Below are positions 1 to 10,897 of a DNA stretch of 64,000 bases, in pieces; positions within the stretch are counted from its first letter, which is position 1, and each line of letters begins with the position of its first letter. The DNA is taken from NCBI GenBank assembly GCA_963921195.1, contig OY992538.1, forward strand, positions 7,402,330 to 7,466,329. Direction: 5' to 3'. A program made the position numbers and the translations under genes. The notes beneath the pieces were generated by a model. It was given only the letters and a program-made list of their open reading frames with translations. It did not search any database and was not told the DNA's origin. The stretch is from Pegoplata infirma (lineage: Eukaryota > Arthropoda > Insecta > Diptera > Anthomyiidae).

Positions 1-501
1 ACCATTGGACATATTGGGTAGGCAGTATGCGGCTACATCGGAAATTCGATTTAATAGCACTCTGCAATGGAGGAGCAGCGATTGTGAAGATAACAATACC
101 ACAAAATGTGGACTGTGCTTCCTCTAAAAGCCTTTTTGAGCGACACTTTACTACTACGATACCATCCAGGAAGTCTTGTATGAGAGGCTTTTCGGGTAGT
201 GGAGCCCCCATTAATTTGTTTACGGGTGGATCGAGGCTACATGAACAGTATTCAGAAGAGATTTTATTGAGCTCGTCTCGAAGATTGCCAGATCATTGCA
301 GTGTTAACCAGACAGAGATATTGGCAATAAAGAAAGTGGGTGACTGACTGATTTGTCTTTCATCCGCAGTCAACATCTATTCTGACAGTCTAGCCGCGGT
401 CAAATCCCTGGAGTCAATTTTTCTAAAAACAAGATCTGGCCTTAACTGCCGCTTTACATGAAATGGCAAACAGTTTGACATACGACACATATGGGTCCCA
501 G
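1..501 (+). mobile_element. LINE family L1 fragment (RNase H region), part 1 of 3
   Basis: This is a decayed part of a non-LTR retrotransposon ORF2. Translation of 27-347 shows an RNase H-like start (NLFTGGSRL, where families usually have an Asp in FTDGS) and a degenerate Q-A-E motif (NQTEILAI). Further on, in another frame, comes a YSDSLAAVKSLES-like stretch. Frameshifts and stops show it is dead. The copy is cut at 501 by the foldback at 502-1755 and resumes at 1765 with the WVPGH motif that belongs next in RNase H. RNase H puts it in the I/R1/LOA side of LINE diversity; the clade is not resolved. Confidence 0.8.
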
Positions 502-1755
502 TAGACAGGTATTTTTCTGTATCTTCTCCGATTTTCTAAGTCCGGACATTTTTTTATTCTACTAGGTCTAAACCTCATGTGGTCTCAATTTGAGGCCAAT
601 CGGATTAAATTAACCCGTGGCGCCCGGTGGTCAAAGTTTTGGATTTTTGAAAAATTAAAAAAAAAATAAATAAAAAATAAATATATCTTTCGAAACATCA
701 TGTTTGTTAATTTTGTTGTGCTGAGCACGAATATCAAAAAAAATTAAAATCGGTCGAACAGTTTTCGAGATATCGCTATTTGAAATTTGCAAAAAATGGC
801 GGTTTTTTCCTACATTCAAGAAATTTTTTAAAAAAGTCTCAAAATTTCCTTCCGCCGACCCTTTTGTAGAGCTTGAGAAAATATTTCATTTAAAACTAAT
901 TTGAGCCAAATTCGATAATTTTAACCCGTGGCGCCCTTCGATCAAAGTTTTGGACTTTTGGAAAATTTCCACCAAAATTTTGTATTTTTAAAATGAAAAA
1001 TTAAAAAGAAAAATTGCGATACATTATTTTTATTAATTTTCGTATGCTGAATACGAATATCAAAAAAATTATAAAATCGGTCGAACGGTTTTCGAGATAT
1101 CACCATTTAAAATTTGTCAAAAAATTGCAAAATGGAGGTTTTTTTCCTACGTTTAAGATTTTTTTTAAAAAAACTTAAAATTTTTTTTATTTTTACCCTT
1201 CCATAGAGCTTTATACAATCTTTCATTTAAGCTTAATTTGAGCCAAATCCGATCATTTTAACCCGTGGCACCCTTCGATCACAGTTTAGGGTTTTTGGTA
1301 AAACGTTTCTAAAAAACCAAAACTTTGATCGATGGGCGCCACGGCTTAAAATGATCGGATTTGGCTCAAATTAGTTTTAAATAAAAGATTGCCTCAAGCT
1401 CTACAAAAGGGTCGGCGGAATGGAATTTTGAGACTTTTTTTTAAAAAATTTCTTGAACGTAGGAAAAAACCGCCATTTTTTACAAATTTAAAATGGCGAT
1501 ATCTCGAAAACCGATTGAGCGATTTTTTTTTTATATTCGTGCTCAGCGCATCGAAATTAACAAATATGATGTGTCGAAAGATAATTTTTTTTTAATTTTA
1601 TTTTTCAAAAATCCAAAACTTTGACCGCCGGGCGCCACGGGTTAATTTAAACCGATTGACCTCAAATTTGTACCACATAAGTTTTAGACCTAGGACAATA
1701 AAAAGTTTCCCGGACACTTGGGAAAATCGAAAGATGACAAAAAAATGCCAGTCTA
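502..1755. mobile_element. Long-inverted-repeat foldback element with 9-bp TSD (MULE/FB-like)
   Basis: Two arms of roughly 450 bp, about 502-960 and 1290-1755, are diverged reverse complements, joined by a related middle part. The ends read TAGAC(A/T)GG inward from both sides. The 9-bp sequence GGGTCCCAG occurs at 493-501 and again at 1756-1764. Removing the element restores the LINE RNase H reading (IWVPGHRDIPGN), so insertion is well supported. No transposase ORF is visible, so it is non-autonomous. A 9-bp TSD with long inverted repeats is known for Mutator-like and Drosophila FB elements; assignment to either is inference. Confidence 0.85.
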
Positions 1756-1764
1756 GGGTCCCAG

Positions 1765-1911
1765 GGCACAGAGACATTCCAGGGAATTGCAAAGCCGATG
1801 AGCTTGCAAGACTGGGAACTACCTAACAGGTTCCAACAGAATTGGAATATGTTGGTATGCCTCTAGAGACTTGCAAGCAAAATCTACACTTTTGTTCAGC
1901 GACGGAGACTA
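1765..1911 (+). mobile_element. LINE family L1 fragment, part 2 of 3
   Basis: This continues the RNase H domain after the foldback: PGHRDIPGNCKADELARLG is readable, followed by sequence that matches the copies at 13160-13300 and 59150-59290. It is interrupted at the TA dinucleotide 1910-1911 by a Tc1/mariner-like element and resumes at 4284. Confidence 0.8.
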
Positions 1912-2129
1912 AAGAAGTGGCCACTTAAAATCGGTACGTATTAAAGCGACCATAAATTCTAAATGAAACAACATATATTAACATGTTATTCATTAAATTA
2001 AAGGTAATTTATTAACCTTTAAAAAAAATATAATTGGAAGTTTATGGGTCCTTATTTAGTTTAAATTTTCTGGCTTCTCTTTTAATGCCTCCTATCAACT
2101 TCTGCACAACTTTTCTTTTCACTCTCAAG

Positions 2130-3529
2130 CATAAGCGTAGCTAGACCATTATTCTGGGGTGGGCAAAAGCCCCCCTCCCCTTCCCAAAAAAAAAACTTTT
2201 TTTAAAAAAAAAATATTAAAACTAAAAAACATAAAAATGTATTTAAGGGCAGATTACTCAATGAAAAGTTAGCTGCTAACTGCCGATTTAACCTTATGTC
2301 AAAATTTGTATGAAAAAGTTAAATTTAACGGAGAGTTATTTTATAACGGAACATTGAGTAATCCAGCCTTAAAAAATTAAAGTTAACTACTATTTTCGTT
2401 AACTCTACACGGATTTTGCACAGACATATTGAATACATTTTCTATATATTTTGACCTCCTTAACACGAATCTGTCATCAGAAAAGTTGTATCAAATCACC
2501 TTCTTGAGATTTAGGCATTTTCATTTTTTGTGGACCAAGTGTATGTTAAAGTCAATAATAATATTTTTTTTTTTATTTGAACTTGTTCCACAAAAATTTA
2601 AAATGGCTATATCTCGAGAAGGCGATTTGATACAATTTTTCTGATGACTGATTAGTGTTCAGGGGGCAACTTTTTTTGTGAAATTTGTTTTAAATTTTTT
2701 TTTTTTTTAATTTTACCAAAAAAATCATAAAAATTGGTGCGAAAATAATATGCAAATTTGGTTCAAAACTTTGATTTATTTTTCAAAAATTTCTTTTTCA
2801 AAAATTTTCAAATATTTCAGGATATTTATTGCGAAATTCGAATACTTATAAGGATGTAACCATAAAAAGGACATCTTGAAATTCCTTATAATGTCCTGAT
2901 GATACCCTTGATCGCACCGAATCCGGATTTCTTGCAAAAATTAAGTAATTTTATTGGGAATTTGAATAAAAAAATTATGAATATCTTATACATAAAATTT
3001 TAAAATATTAAAACATTTTTCGATTTTGAGGGCTTGTTCCATAAAAAATTTAAATGCCTATATCTCGAGAAGGCGTGTTTAGGAGGCCAAAATAATTTAG
3101 AAATTGTACCCTAGAACTATGTGCGAAAGAAGATGATTTTTGTAGTGTAGTGTAATTAGTATATTAAAATCAATTTATAATGGAAAGAGTGAATAAAACG
3201 TTACATTTCACTTTTTTCATTTTTGACATTTGAAACTTCTTAGTTTAAAAATCGTTCCTGAAGCATTGCACTTCGTAACCACGTTTTTATTCAATGCATA
3301 GCTTAGAAACCTCTTTCACAACTATCAGAACTAAAAGATAGGCTTATTGCTACTTCTAAAAGTTTAAATAAATATTTCTGACAATTTTGGATTTAAGCAT
3401 ATCAAAGTTTAAATAATTAAAAAAAAGGAAAATTGTCTGGGGTGGGCTAAATGCAAAACGTCTGGGGTGGGCTAAATCGAGTCTAGGGTGGGCTTTGCCC
3501 ACCCCAGCCCCCCCGTTTCTACGCCTATG
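2130..3529. mobile_element. hAT-like non-autonomous element, 8-bp TSD
   Basis: The ends are CATAAGCGTAG at 2130 and CTACGCCTATG ending at 3529. Subterminal GGGGTGGGC motifs occur at both ends. The 8-bp TSD CTCTCAAG lies at 2122-2129 and 3530-3537. The interior is AT-rich and has no transposase. It sits inside the Tc1-like element 1912-4281, so it inserted later. The 8-bp TSD and end structure fit hAT. Confidence 0.85.
2247..2368 (+). mobile_element. 122-bp MITE with GGATTACTCAATG ends, flanked by TTAA
   Basis: A short element with inverted ends (GGGCAGATTACTCAATG at the left, CATTGAGTAATCCAGCC at the right) and TTAA on both sides. An inverted second copy is at 5578-5696. It is inside the hAT-like element, giving a fourth nesting level. 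TTAA suggests a piggyBac-type target; this is tentative. Confidence 0.7.
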
Positions 3530-4283
3530 CTCTCAAGCTAATTTAATCCACTTTGTTCTCATCAAAATATGGTTATTTACTGTTCCTGAACACTTTTTCA
3601 ATTTGCGTTTAAAAATTGCCCAATATTTCTTGATTGGACGAAGATTTGAGCAATATGGTGGATTGATGTGTTTTCATCATCCATAACGATGCAGCCCTTA
3701 AAATTGGTAAAATCCTGATCACACAGCAATCTGCTACACTTTTTTGCTACTGGTTCTTTATTTTCTGTTCTAAGTATTTGGATATTAATTTGCACGGTAG
3801 GACTTTAATCCAACATTTTTACAAATTCGACGTACAGTCCTTCTGCTAGTTTGACTTTTTTTGGCACGATTATTGTTTGATAAGCCTGGGGGGTTTTTTT
3901 TTAGGCCTTAGCACTTTCTGCTTTAATTTTTTGTCTCGAGTTCCTGTTTTTTTTCGCAATTTTGATCTTTATTTCAGTGGATAATTTATTATTGTACTTT
4001 TTTTAAAATTTTCCACACTGTAGATGTAGCCATTTTAAGTGATTTGGCTATATTTGAACCCGCCAAAGCCGAATTTTCTAGACATTTGTGCACAATTTTA
4101 TTTATAGCTTATTTTTCCATTGTGTCTACACTTTTTAAAATTAAACTTAATGACTCGCAATTAATTGTAGATTAACGGTAGATTTGTTGCTAAAAACGTA
4201 TGCTAATGTTTTTCCATTTTGATAACAGGGGGCGTTGTTACGATTACTACAGTGCGTACCGATTTTAAGTGGCCACTTCTTTA

Positions 4284-4530
4284 GTCAGAGATGGGCACAT
4301 GGATGGACGTGTGTGACAACACGACAAATTAAACCTTCTCTAAATCAGAAAAGCACAAGTGAGCTGATATTGCTTTCAAGAGGAGAGGTTTAGACGGTGG
4401 TTGCTATAATTACCGGACACTGTCTTATAGGGAAGCACGCAGAGCAGTTCAAGGTGGCGTCAAATGACTTTTGCCGGAGTTACATGGATGAGTAGGAGTT
4501 GAAAACTATTGAGCTCTTCAGGACTTTTTC
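4284..4530 (+). mobile_element. LINE family L1 fragment, part 3 of 3 (zinc-knuckle region)
   Basis: This is the rest of the same L1 copy after the Tc1-like insertion. It matches 13300-13500 and 59285-59520, including the stretch encoding VITGHCL followed by a decayed Cys-rich tail (FCRSYMDE). The 3' boundary is approximate. Confidence 0.7.
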
Positions 4531-5577
4531 CTGTTTATATATATTTTTTTGTACAAGTTTTTTATAAAAGCTCCAAATAAACCTAATTAAAATGTTTAAA
4601 AACTTGTACGTTATTTTAAAATAGAAAACTTTAAAGTACTTAGAAAGTACTTTCTTAAAATAACTTAATTTTTAACAATGACTAGACAATATTATGATTA
4701 TCCCTAAAAACTTAATAAAAAGAAATAACATCTTATTATGCGGTATACACGTACTTAAGAGTTTTATGTCCTCTTTAAAATTATTTAAAATAACATTATA
4801 ATTAACCTTAAGTTCTGGCAATAGAATTTTGTATGCCACTTTATGAGATCATCTCTAATAGATAATCATAATAATCATTAAATACTATTACAATTCCCTA
4901 ATGTAAATACACTAGTAAATGTATATAATTTCAATAACCCTTAAAGATGACACTAAAAATTAAAGATCTGCTGCCTTCATAAATCAATAATTCCATGACA
5001 GCGACATACTATGACGGCACATCTATGTACAATGTGTTGAGTGGAAACTAAATAAAAATCGGAAGAAGGAACATTTTAGGTTAACCCATTATTGTTTTCC
5101 ACTTAGAACACAAGAAGGTGTTAATTTTAAGTCACAAGAAACAAAAACTAAATGATGCCTGTAGAGCAGGAACGTTATGCACAAATTGAGAAAAGGTATT
5201 TTTAGGAAAAACATGTTTTCCAAATACCAAAGTATTAATAAATATTAATGTATGGTATTGTAATGATAACGGCGACGATATGTGCAACCAAATGAAATAC
5301 ATAAATTTTAAAATGTTTAAAACAGTAGCAGCAGCAGCGTCAGACATGCATGCGCTACTGGTAAAATCCACCATATAATAACAATAAAAATATTAAGGGG
5401 GTTTTAAGTTTTTAAACACAAGATAAACATGACCTCAACCCCTACCATCAACCAACAAAACAACTAACCAAGACCCCGAACCTTTACTTTTGTTCAAATG
5501 CAAACTACACGATTTCTAATAGTAAGTAATTGACATATTTCTTTTTGTTGGCAGTGTTCGCATTAATCCAAGTCTTA
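4531..5577. other. AT-rich stretch without recognised gene or element
   Basis: About 1 kb with no convincing reading frame and no matching repeat elsewhere in the window. It lies upstream of the first visible vg exon, presumably in a vg intron. The short minus-strand frame at 5132-5374 has no recognisable feature. Confidence 0.5.
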
Positions 5578-5696
5578 GGCTGGATTACTCAATGCTCCGT
5601 TATAAAATAACTCTCCGTTAAATTTGACTTTTTCATACAAATTTTGACATAAGGCTACGGCAGTTAGCAGCTAACTTTTCATTGAGTAATTCGCCC
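5578..5696 (-). mobile_element. Second copy of the GGATTACTCAATG MITE
   Basis: Reverse-complement counterpart of 2247-2368, with the same ends and the same interior. TTAA follows at 5697-5700; the left side reads CTTA, so one flank has changed. Confidence 0.7.
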
Positions 5697-5718
5697 TTAA
5701 ACGTTGAAATTAGACCCT

Positions 5719-5831
5719 GTTCTCACAAACAGCTAAAAACTTTTTTTTTAGCAACATTTTCTGTCAATTTAGAATAAAGAAAGTGCTAAAAATATTGCTG
5801 CTTATAACGGTTTTTAGCTGTGCTTGAGAAC
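5719..5831. mobile_element. Small inverted-repeat element (GTTCTCA ends)
   Basis: GTTCTCACAAACAGCTAAAA at 5719 is mirrored by TTTTAGCTGTGCTTGAGAAC ending at 5831. The centre is AT-rich. TSDs are not clear, so the class is unknown. Confidence 0.55.
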
Positions 5832-5924
5832 TGAATTTTAAATTGTTCTCTCAAAATACCAATCTGCAGAAAAATCTGCTGATTTCTGGACCAAAGTGCC
5901 TACATTCCAAATTTCAAGTGTCTA

Positions 5925-6921
5925 CACTGAAAAAAAGACAACTAAAATTAAGGAAAAAATGTCTTTGAAAATGAATCATGAATTTTCCTAAAATTTAGTT
6001 AAATTTAACTAAAAAATGAGAAATTTTCTTAACTATGAGGAAAAAATTTTAGTTCATGTACTTATAATTAGTTCATAACTTTCTTTAAATGGAATTTTTT
6101 AATATTAAGGAAAAAAATTCTTACTGCCAAAGAAATTTTCCACAAATTTCAGAAACTTATCTTTATTTTTAAGACATAACATATTTCTAAAAAACAATTT
6201 AGTTCAAGTTTAGTAAAAATTTACTAAAAACAACATTATCGAATTTCTCTTCTTTGAATTGAGAAAGTGAACTTCTTAGAATTTAGTTAATAACTAAGCG
6301 AGATAGAGCGAAACGGATGAAATTTTCAAAAGAAAGACAGTAAAGAAAAATATGGAATAGCCTAGCTCTGCATATCTGTCGGGGTCTCAAGACCCTAATT
6401 TTAGATCTAAAATTAGAAATTTCCGAGATTTTATATATGCACATAACTCGGTAAATACTGCCGACACGCTCTTGTAGCTCTTGACTCGTAGAACACTTCC
6501 GCAAAATACCCGAAAACCCTCCGATTAATAGTTTTTGAGTTATCCAGTTTTAAAGATTCTCAAGACCCTGTCAGACCCCTTATTACCGTATCTCAAAAAC
6601 TAAGCAATGTAGAGCGAAACGGACACAAGTTTTGAGTCAAAATCTATGGGGACCCTTAAAGGACCCAACGGGGTCTCGAGTTAATAGGGGCTGGACCCAT
6701 GGGGTCCGAACCCATTGGTCCAATTATATTACACTAAAGTGTAATATAATTTTTTCCATTTTCTAGTTAAAATAGGCTTAAAATTAAATAACTTTGTTTT
6801 CCTTATTTTTGGGAAAATTATGAACTAAAACCAAGAAAAAATCTTTGGAGCCAAATCATTCCCTCTTTTTCTCAAAATTTAGTTAATTTTCCCAGATTTC
6901 AGTTCATTTTTTTTTTGAGTG
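5925..6921. mobile_element. TA-flanked element with CACTGAAAAAA/TTTTTTGAGTG ends
   Basis: It starts CACTGAAAAAAAGAC and ends TTTTTTTTTTGAGTG, with TA on both sides (5923-5924, 6922-6923). It splits one unit of the surrounding 140-bp repeat, which gives the empty site. Its interior has LTTAACTAAATTT-like AT repeats and an internally repeated block near 6290 and 6600 with AGAGCGAAACGGA. No transposase is seen. The TA TSD suggests a Tc1/mariner-type non-autonomous element. Confidence 0.75.
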
Positions 6922-7615
6922 TAGAATCATTATTTCAGGAAATATAAAAAGTACCAAAAGTACACTTTTGAACCCCTTTTTCAACAAACGATTTTTTTAA
7001 AAAGGATGTTGTTTTTTCTTTTCACCGAAGAATTCTACATTCCAAATTTCAACTTTTTAGGATTATTATTCAGAAAATATAAAAAGTACCGAAAGTACAA
7101 TTTTTACTCTTTTTACACCCCCTTAGAAACGGAAGTTCCAAGAAGTACTTTTTAAATAATACATTTAAAAATTTTTAAGACCAGTATATCAAAAAAATAA
7201 ATAAAAAAAAATATCAAAGTACAATATTTCACCACTTTTTGTCCACTTAAAATCGAAATTTCCAAAGTGTTTTTTCCGCTGGAGGATTCTACATTTTAAG
7301 TTTCTAGGATCAGTACCTAAAGTACTTTTTTTCCCCCTTATGGAATTTTCAAAAAGTACTTTTTCCAGAATGCCTTTTTGACCAAAAAATCTACACTCCA
7401 AATTTTGTACACTATTTTCCTAATTTTTCACCTTAGAAGCGGAATTTACAAGGAGATCTAGCCCTTACGGCCGGCACTGCGACTCTTATGGGTCTTTTGT
7501 GCCAAGATCTATAAATTAAATTAAAAAATATTTTTATCAATTTTGTTTTGCGCTGAAGGATTCAACATTTAAAATTTCAAGTTTCTAGGACGATTATTTC
7601 AGGAAATATAATAAA

Positions 7616-7826
7616 TAGTGTCCGACCGAATACACCTTTTTTGACCGAAACCGAATATTCGACTTACTAATGTGATTCAAAGTTAGTTTAGTGTGTTTTT
7701 CAACACGTGAGCACAAATATTATACAATTATTCGGTATTCGGCCTATTCGGCCAAAATTGTGACCGAAACCGAATAGTAGCCGAATAGAGATTTTTGGCC
7801 GAAGACGAATATTCGGTCGGACACTA
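7616..7826. mobile_element. hAT-like MITE with TAGTGTCCGACCGAATA ends
   Basis: A 211-bp palindromic element, TAGTGTCCGACCGAATA at the left and its complement TATTCGGTCGGACACTA at the right. It is filled with CCGAATA/TATTCGG motifs. The TSD is ATAATAAA (7608-7615) against ATAATAAG (7827-7834), 7 of 8 matching. Confidence 0.8.
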
Positions 7827-7960
7827 ATAATAAGTACCAGAAGTTTACTTTTTACGATTTTTACTCCCTTAACCTCAGTATTGGCAAAACCGGGCCTTAT
7901 TGGATCTATTTTCCGGGAGGTGAACCTACATTCAAAATTTCAAGGCTCTAGCTTGTGCGG

Positions 7961-8640
7961 TTTGGGCTGGGCGATCAAGAATCAGTGAGGCATTCCAATA
8001 GGTGGTATTGATACTAAAAAAAAAAAGTTGTAAAACGACATGAAAAGTTCATACATTTTTTTTTGACTAAAATTCCTACTAATTTTACAAGATTTTTACC
8101 AATAATTTGGTAATTTTACAAGCTTTTTACTAATAAAATTGTAAATTTACAACTTTTTTGGCACAAAAAAATTTACAAGAAATTCTCGTGAATTGACTAG
8201 ATTTTTTTTGTAAAAAACTTGGAAAAAAAAATGTAAAATTACAAAAAAATGATAATTTCGATCGAAAATATTTTGTTAAAAAACAAGGAAAACTGGTAAA
8301 ATGGAATTACGAGACTTTTTCTTGTAATTTGACAAGGTTTTTTTTGCGTCTAACCGTATATGATACTAAGAAAATTGCGTTTTTGGTTTTTCAAAACTTG
8401 GTCTTAGGGGGTGTGGGTGACTAAATGTTGAAAAAATTGTCAAATTTGTGTCGAGTTGCCTTCACTAAATATTTATTAAATTAAAACGGAATGCATGACA
8501 ATCCCAAAAATTTACATTTTTGTATAGTTTTTTGGACAATTTTCAGAATCCGGCCATTTTTTTCTTTTTTCTTTTTTTTTAAGGTAAGACGTTTGTCTAT
8601 CAACATAAAAAAATTCAGAAGCGATTTTTTATAACAATGT
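7961..8640. other. AT-rich non-coding stretch
   Basis: No gene. 8030-8340 is dense in TTTACAAG/CTTGTAAA words and may be a decayed inverted-repeat element, but I cannot define its ends. Confidence 0.4.
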
Positions 8641-8657
8641 TATAATTTGCTTGTATT

Positions 8658-8731
8658 TTCTTGTTTCATCATAGCGGATGAGTAACAAATATTTGGAAAA
8701 ATGTTACTCATACGCTATGTTGAAACAAGAA
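8658..8731. repeat. 74-nt hairpin with 30-nt arms
   Basis: The arms 8658-8687 and 8702-8731 pair at 28 of 30 positions around a 14-nt loop. Pairing continues weakly outside the arms. Size and pairing resemble a pre-miRNA or a tiny MITE remnant; the sequence alone cannot tell which. Confidence 0.6.
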
Positions 8732-8902
8732 TATCTGCAGTCTGACTAAAAATTTGTTTATTTAAATTTTAAAACAATTAACAGTTTTTCTGGCTGAATT
8801 CTTCTTTTGAGTGTACAAATCTACCGTTCAGGCATATTTAAAAAAAATTTTAAATAAAAATTTCTTCAACAAATTTACAATTTTTTAAAACCCTATAAGA
8901 AA

Positions 8903-9845
8903 CAGAGCTTCGAAGAATGAAATCCATTTCGAATGAATTCTCAAAAAAATCCATTCAATTTTCATAGTCAGTGAATGCATTCGATTTCATAAATCAACAT
9001 TGAATGCAGTCCTTGGAATTCATTCGATCGAATGGAAAAAAATGAATGCATTCGATTTCTTGTTCAATTGATTTAGAAAAATCGAATGCATTCGATTTTT
9101 TATCATTCCATTGCGAATGCAATCGATTTTTTAAATATATAGATCAAAACGGAGCCAAATTTTGGTCCATAGTATCGCCGACTCTCTTTACATACGATGA
9201 CCCTAATGGGCTCTAATTTTGAATCCAAAAAAATTGGTGTTCCCGAAAATTTAAAAAATGCACATATTAAATGCATATACGACAAAAAATGTGAAGAGTG
9301 TTGGCGATACCATAGAGTAAAGAATAATATCAGAGATTTTGATAGGCCCCAAAACAATATGTCACTTTATATAAATTGGTTCTCTTAATGTTTAAGAGAG
9401 TTTTTACATGCAATAGCATAGGCAACACTAAGAGAACCAACTTTTTGAGAGAGGAAATTAAATGGTAGCCAACCAACCTGATACCCACTGGGCGATACTA
9501 TGGACAAAAAATTGGCTCCGTTTTGCTCTATCTTGGTAAGTTTTTTTAAGTTTTTTAAGCAATGAATGAATAAGCCATTAGAATTTTTAAATTGAATGAA
9601 AAGAAAATCGAATGCATTCGCAAGTGAATGCATTCGATTTTTAAAAGTCGAATGAAAAAAAAATCGAATGCATTCAATTTTTGAAAGTCGAATGAAAAAT
9701 AAATCGAATGCATTCGATATTTATAAATCGAATGAGTCTAAAGTGAATTCATTCAATTCGCTAAAATGTGATTGGGGAATGCAATCACTAAATTTTCATT
9801 CAGAATGACAAATCGAATTAAGGAATGAAATCCTTCGAAGCTCTG
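8903..9845. mobile_element. hAT-like element with CGAATGCATTCG repeats, 8-bp TSD
   Basis: The ends are CAGAGCTTCGAAGAATGAAA at 8903 and its complement ending CTTCGAAGCTCTG at 9845. The 8-bp TSD ATAAGAAA lies at 8895-8902 and 9846-9853. The subterminal regions are arrays of palindromic CGAATGCATTCG words. A different inverted-repeat element sits inside (9141-9533). No transposase frame is recognised. The ends, TSD and subterminal repeats fit hAT. Confidence 0.85.
9141..9533. mobile_element. Inverted-repeat insertion nested in the hAT-like element
   Basis: AGATCAAAACGGAGCCAA near 9141 is mirrored by TTGGCTCCGTTTTGCTCTATCT ending near 9533. The next ~20 bp (TTTGGTCCATAGTATCGCC and complement) also mirror. 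It lacks the CGAATG words of its host, so it is a separate insertion. Open frames inside are short and unrecognised. Confidence 0.55.
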
Positions 9846-10226
9846 ATAAGAAATAGTGTAAATTTGTTTAAACTTTATGTGGGGATATGTGTATATTTTT
9901 AATATACAAATATCGAAAATAGACACTTAAGTATTTGAAAAAAAAAACGAGAGTGAAAAAGAGACAAAAGAGTAAAAGATAGGGAACAATTTAATGCATG
10001 TCAAACAACTTTAAAGCTATAAATTATATATTGTGACATTATTTTATAGATATTATTTTTTTGTGTTGTTTCCATTTTCATAAATTAGCTTAAATGTCAC
10101 ATGCAATTAACTTTAAAAGGCATTTTCATTTCAAACACACGATTCGAGAAGTGCTAATGAACCATTTAAAATTAACACAAATATGCACATAAAAATAAAA
10201 ATCATTCTATTTTTCTTCTTTTCCAG

Positions 10227-10653
10227 TTTAATCAAGATCTGTATTCATCATCTGGTGTACAATTGGCATCGTCCAGTGCATCGGGCAGTTCACATTCACC
10301 CTGCAGTCCTATATTACCGCCATCGGTGAGTGCCAATGCAGCGGCGGCTGCTGTTGCCGCAGCGCATAATACAGCTGCAGCTGTTGTTGCGGCTGCGGCT
10401 CAAACTGCAAATCACGCCTCATCTTCCTCTAGTTTAAGTGCAAATTTACCTTTGAGTGCGGGCAGTAGCGGTAGTAGTGGGGGTGGTGGCGGCGGCGTCG
10501 GCGTCGGTGGCATTGTTGGCACAAATGTTACAGGTGCTGTACATGGCAGTGCGGGAGCAAGTCTTATGGGCAGTAGCATTGGCAATACTCTACATAGTAG
10601 AACACATACCAAAGAAGAAGATCTTAGTTCAGTACCACGTAATGATGCTGAAG
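10227..10653 (+). CDS. vg: vestigial, Ser/Ala/Gly-rich coding exon (first visible)
   Basis: Vestigial is a nuclear co-activator that binds the TEAD factor Scalloped and selects wing identity in flies. This exon follows a TTCTTTTCCAG acceptor and ends at a GTAGGT donor. It encodes 142 residues plus one base (phase 1). The opening FNQDLYSSSG and SASGSSHSPCSPILPPSVSA match fly Vg as I know it. Then come Ala tracts, Ser tracts and a Gly run. The residues before FNQ, including the start Met, are not in the window, and I found no exon for them in 1-10226. A longer open frame from TTG at 10263 is only part of this exon. Ser/Ala/Gly tracts like these vary in length between species, so length comparisons are weak. 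Confidence 0.93.
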
Positions 10654-10897
10654 GTAGGTAAACTATTAACTAATTTTAATTGAAACATTTGTGGAATAAC
10701 TTTTTAATATTTGCGAAAGCAAAGAAAAAACCACTGGGTTTAGAGATGTCTGTCTTTCAACGTAAACGTTTTTGAGAATCTGATTTGCAAAAATTTTTAA
10801 ACTCGCCGAAAGTCCATTTGGCTCGCCTCTGCGTATTTTCCTAATTCGGGGCCAATACCACCGGATAAGGTTAGCGGTCTGATTCAGGAGTCTTAAT

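Larger units (their letters stand above)
1912..4281. mobile_element. Degenerate Tc1/mariner-like transposon with nested hAT-like insertion
   Basis: Terminal inverted repeats of about 30 bp begin AAGAAGTGGCCACTTAAAAT at 1912, with the reverse complement ending at 4281. TA is duplicated on both sides (1910-1911, 4282-4283). The empty site is seen in the related LINE copies near 13300 and 59285. A transposase relic on the minus strand (about 3600-4130) includes FKGCIVMDDE, a Tc1-type catalytic-Asp neighbourhood, but is broken by stops. Subtracting the nested 1.4-kb element leaves about 0.96 kb, so the transposon is internally deleted. Confidence 0.8.
5890..7960. repeat. Diverged tandem repeat with CTACATTCCAAATTTCAAG motif
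   Basis: A unit of about 140 bp recurs: a CTACATTCCAAATTTCAAG-like start, then TTCTAGGACCATTATTTCAGG, then AAAAAGTACCAAAAGTAC and an ACCC-rich end. Instances start near 5910, 7040, 7290, 7390, 7570 and 7930. The array is interrupted by the elements at 5925-6921 and 7616-7826. The same unit reappears next to the 16-bp array at 55625-56000. Confidence 0.65.

Noticed and set aside
5719..5727. GTTCTCACA, a Su(H)-type site (TGTGAGAAC on the minus strand) upstream of the visible vg exon, tempting as part of the boundary enhancer
   Set aside because: It lies exactly in the terminal inverted repeat of a small element (5719-5831), so it is better explained as a transposon end.
9197..9388. 63-codon frame inside the hAT-like element
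   Set aside because: Too short, no transposase motif, and located in a nested inverted-repeat insertion.
1..10226. Search for the vg start-codon exon
   Set aside because: No ATG-containing exon with the expected Tyr-rich N-terminal peptide and a donor in phase 0 was found; the exon is taken to be upstream of the window.
10456..10683. Overlapping frame on the + strand rich in Ala/Val
   Set aside because: Out-of-frame shadow of the low-complexity vg exon.
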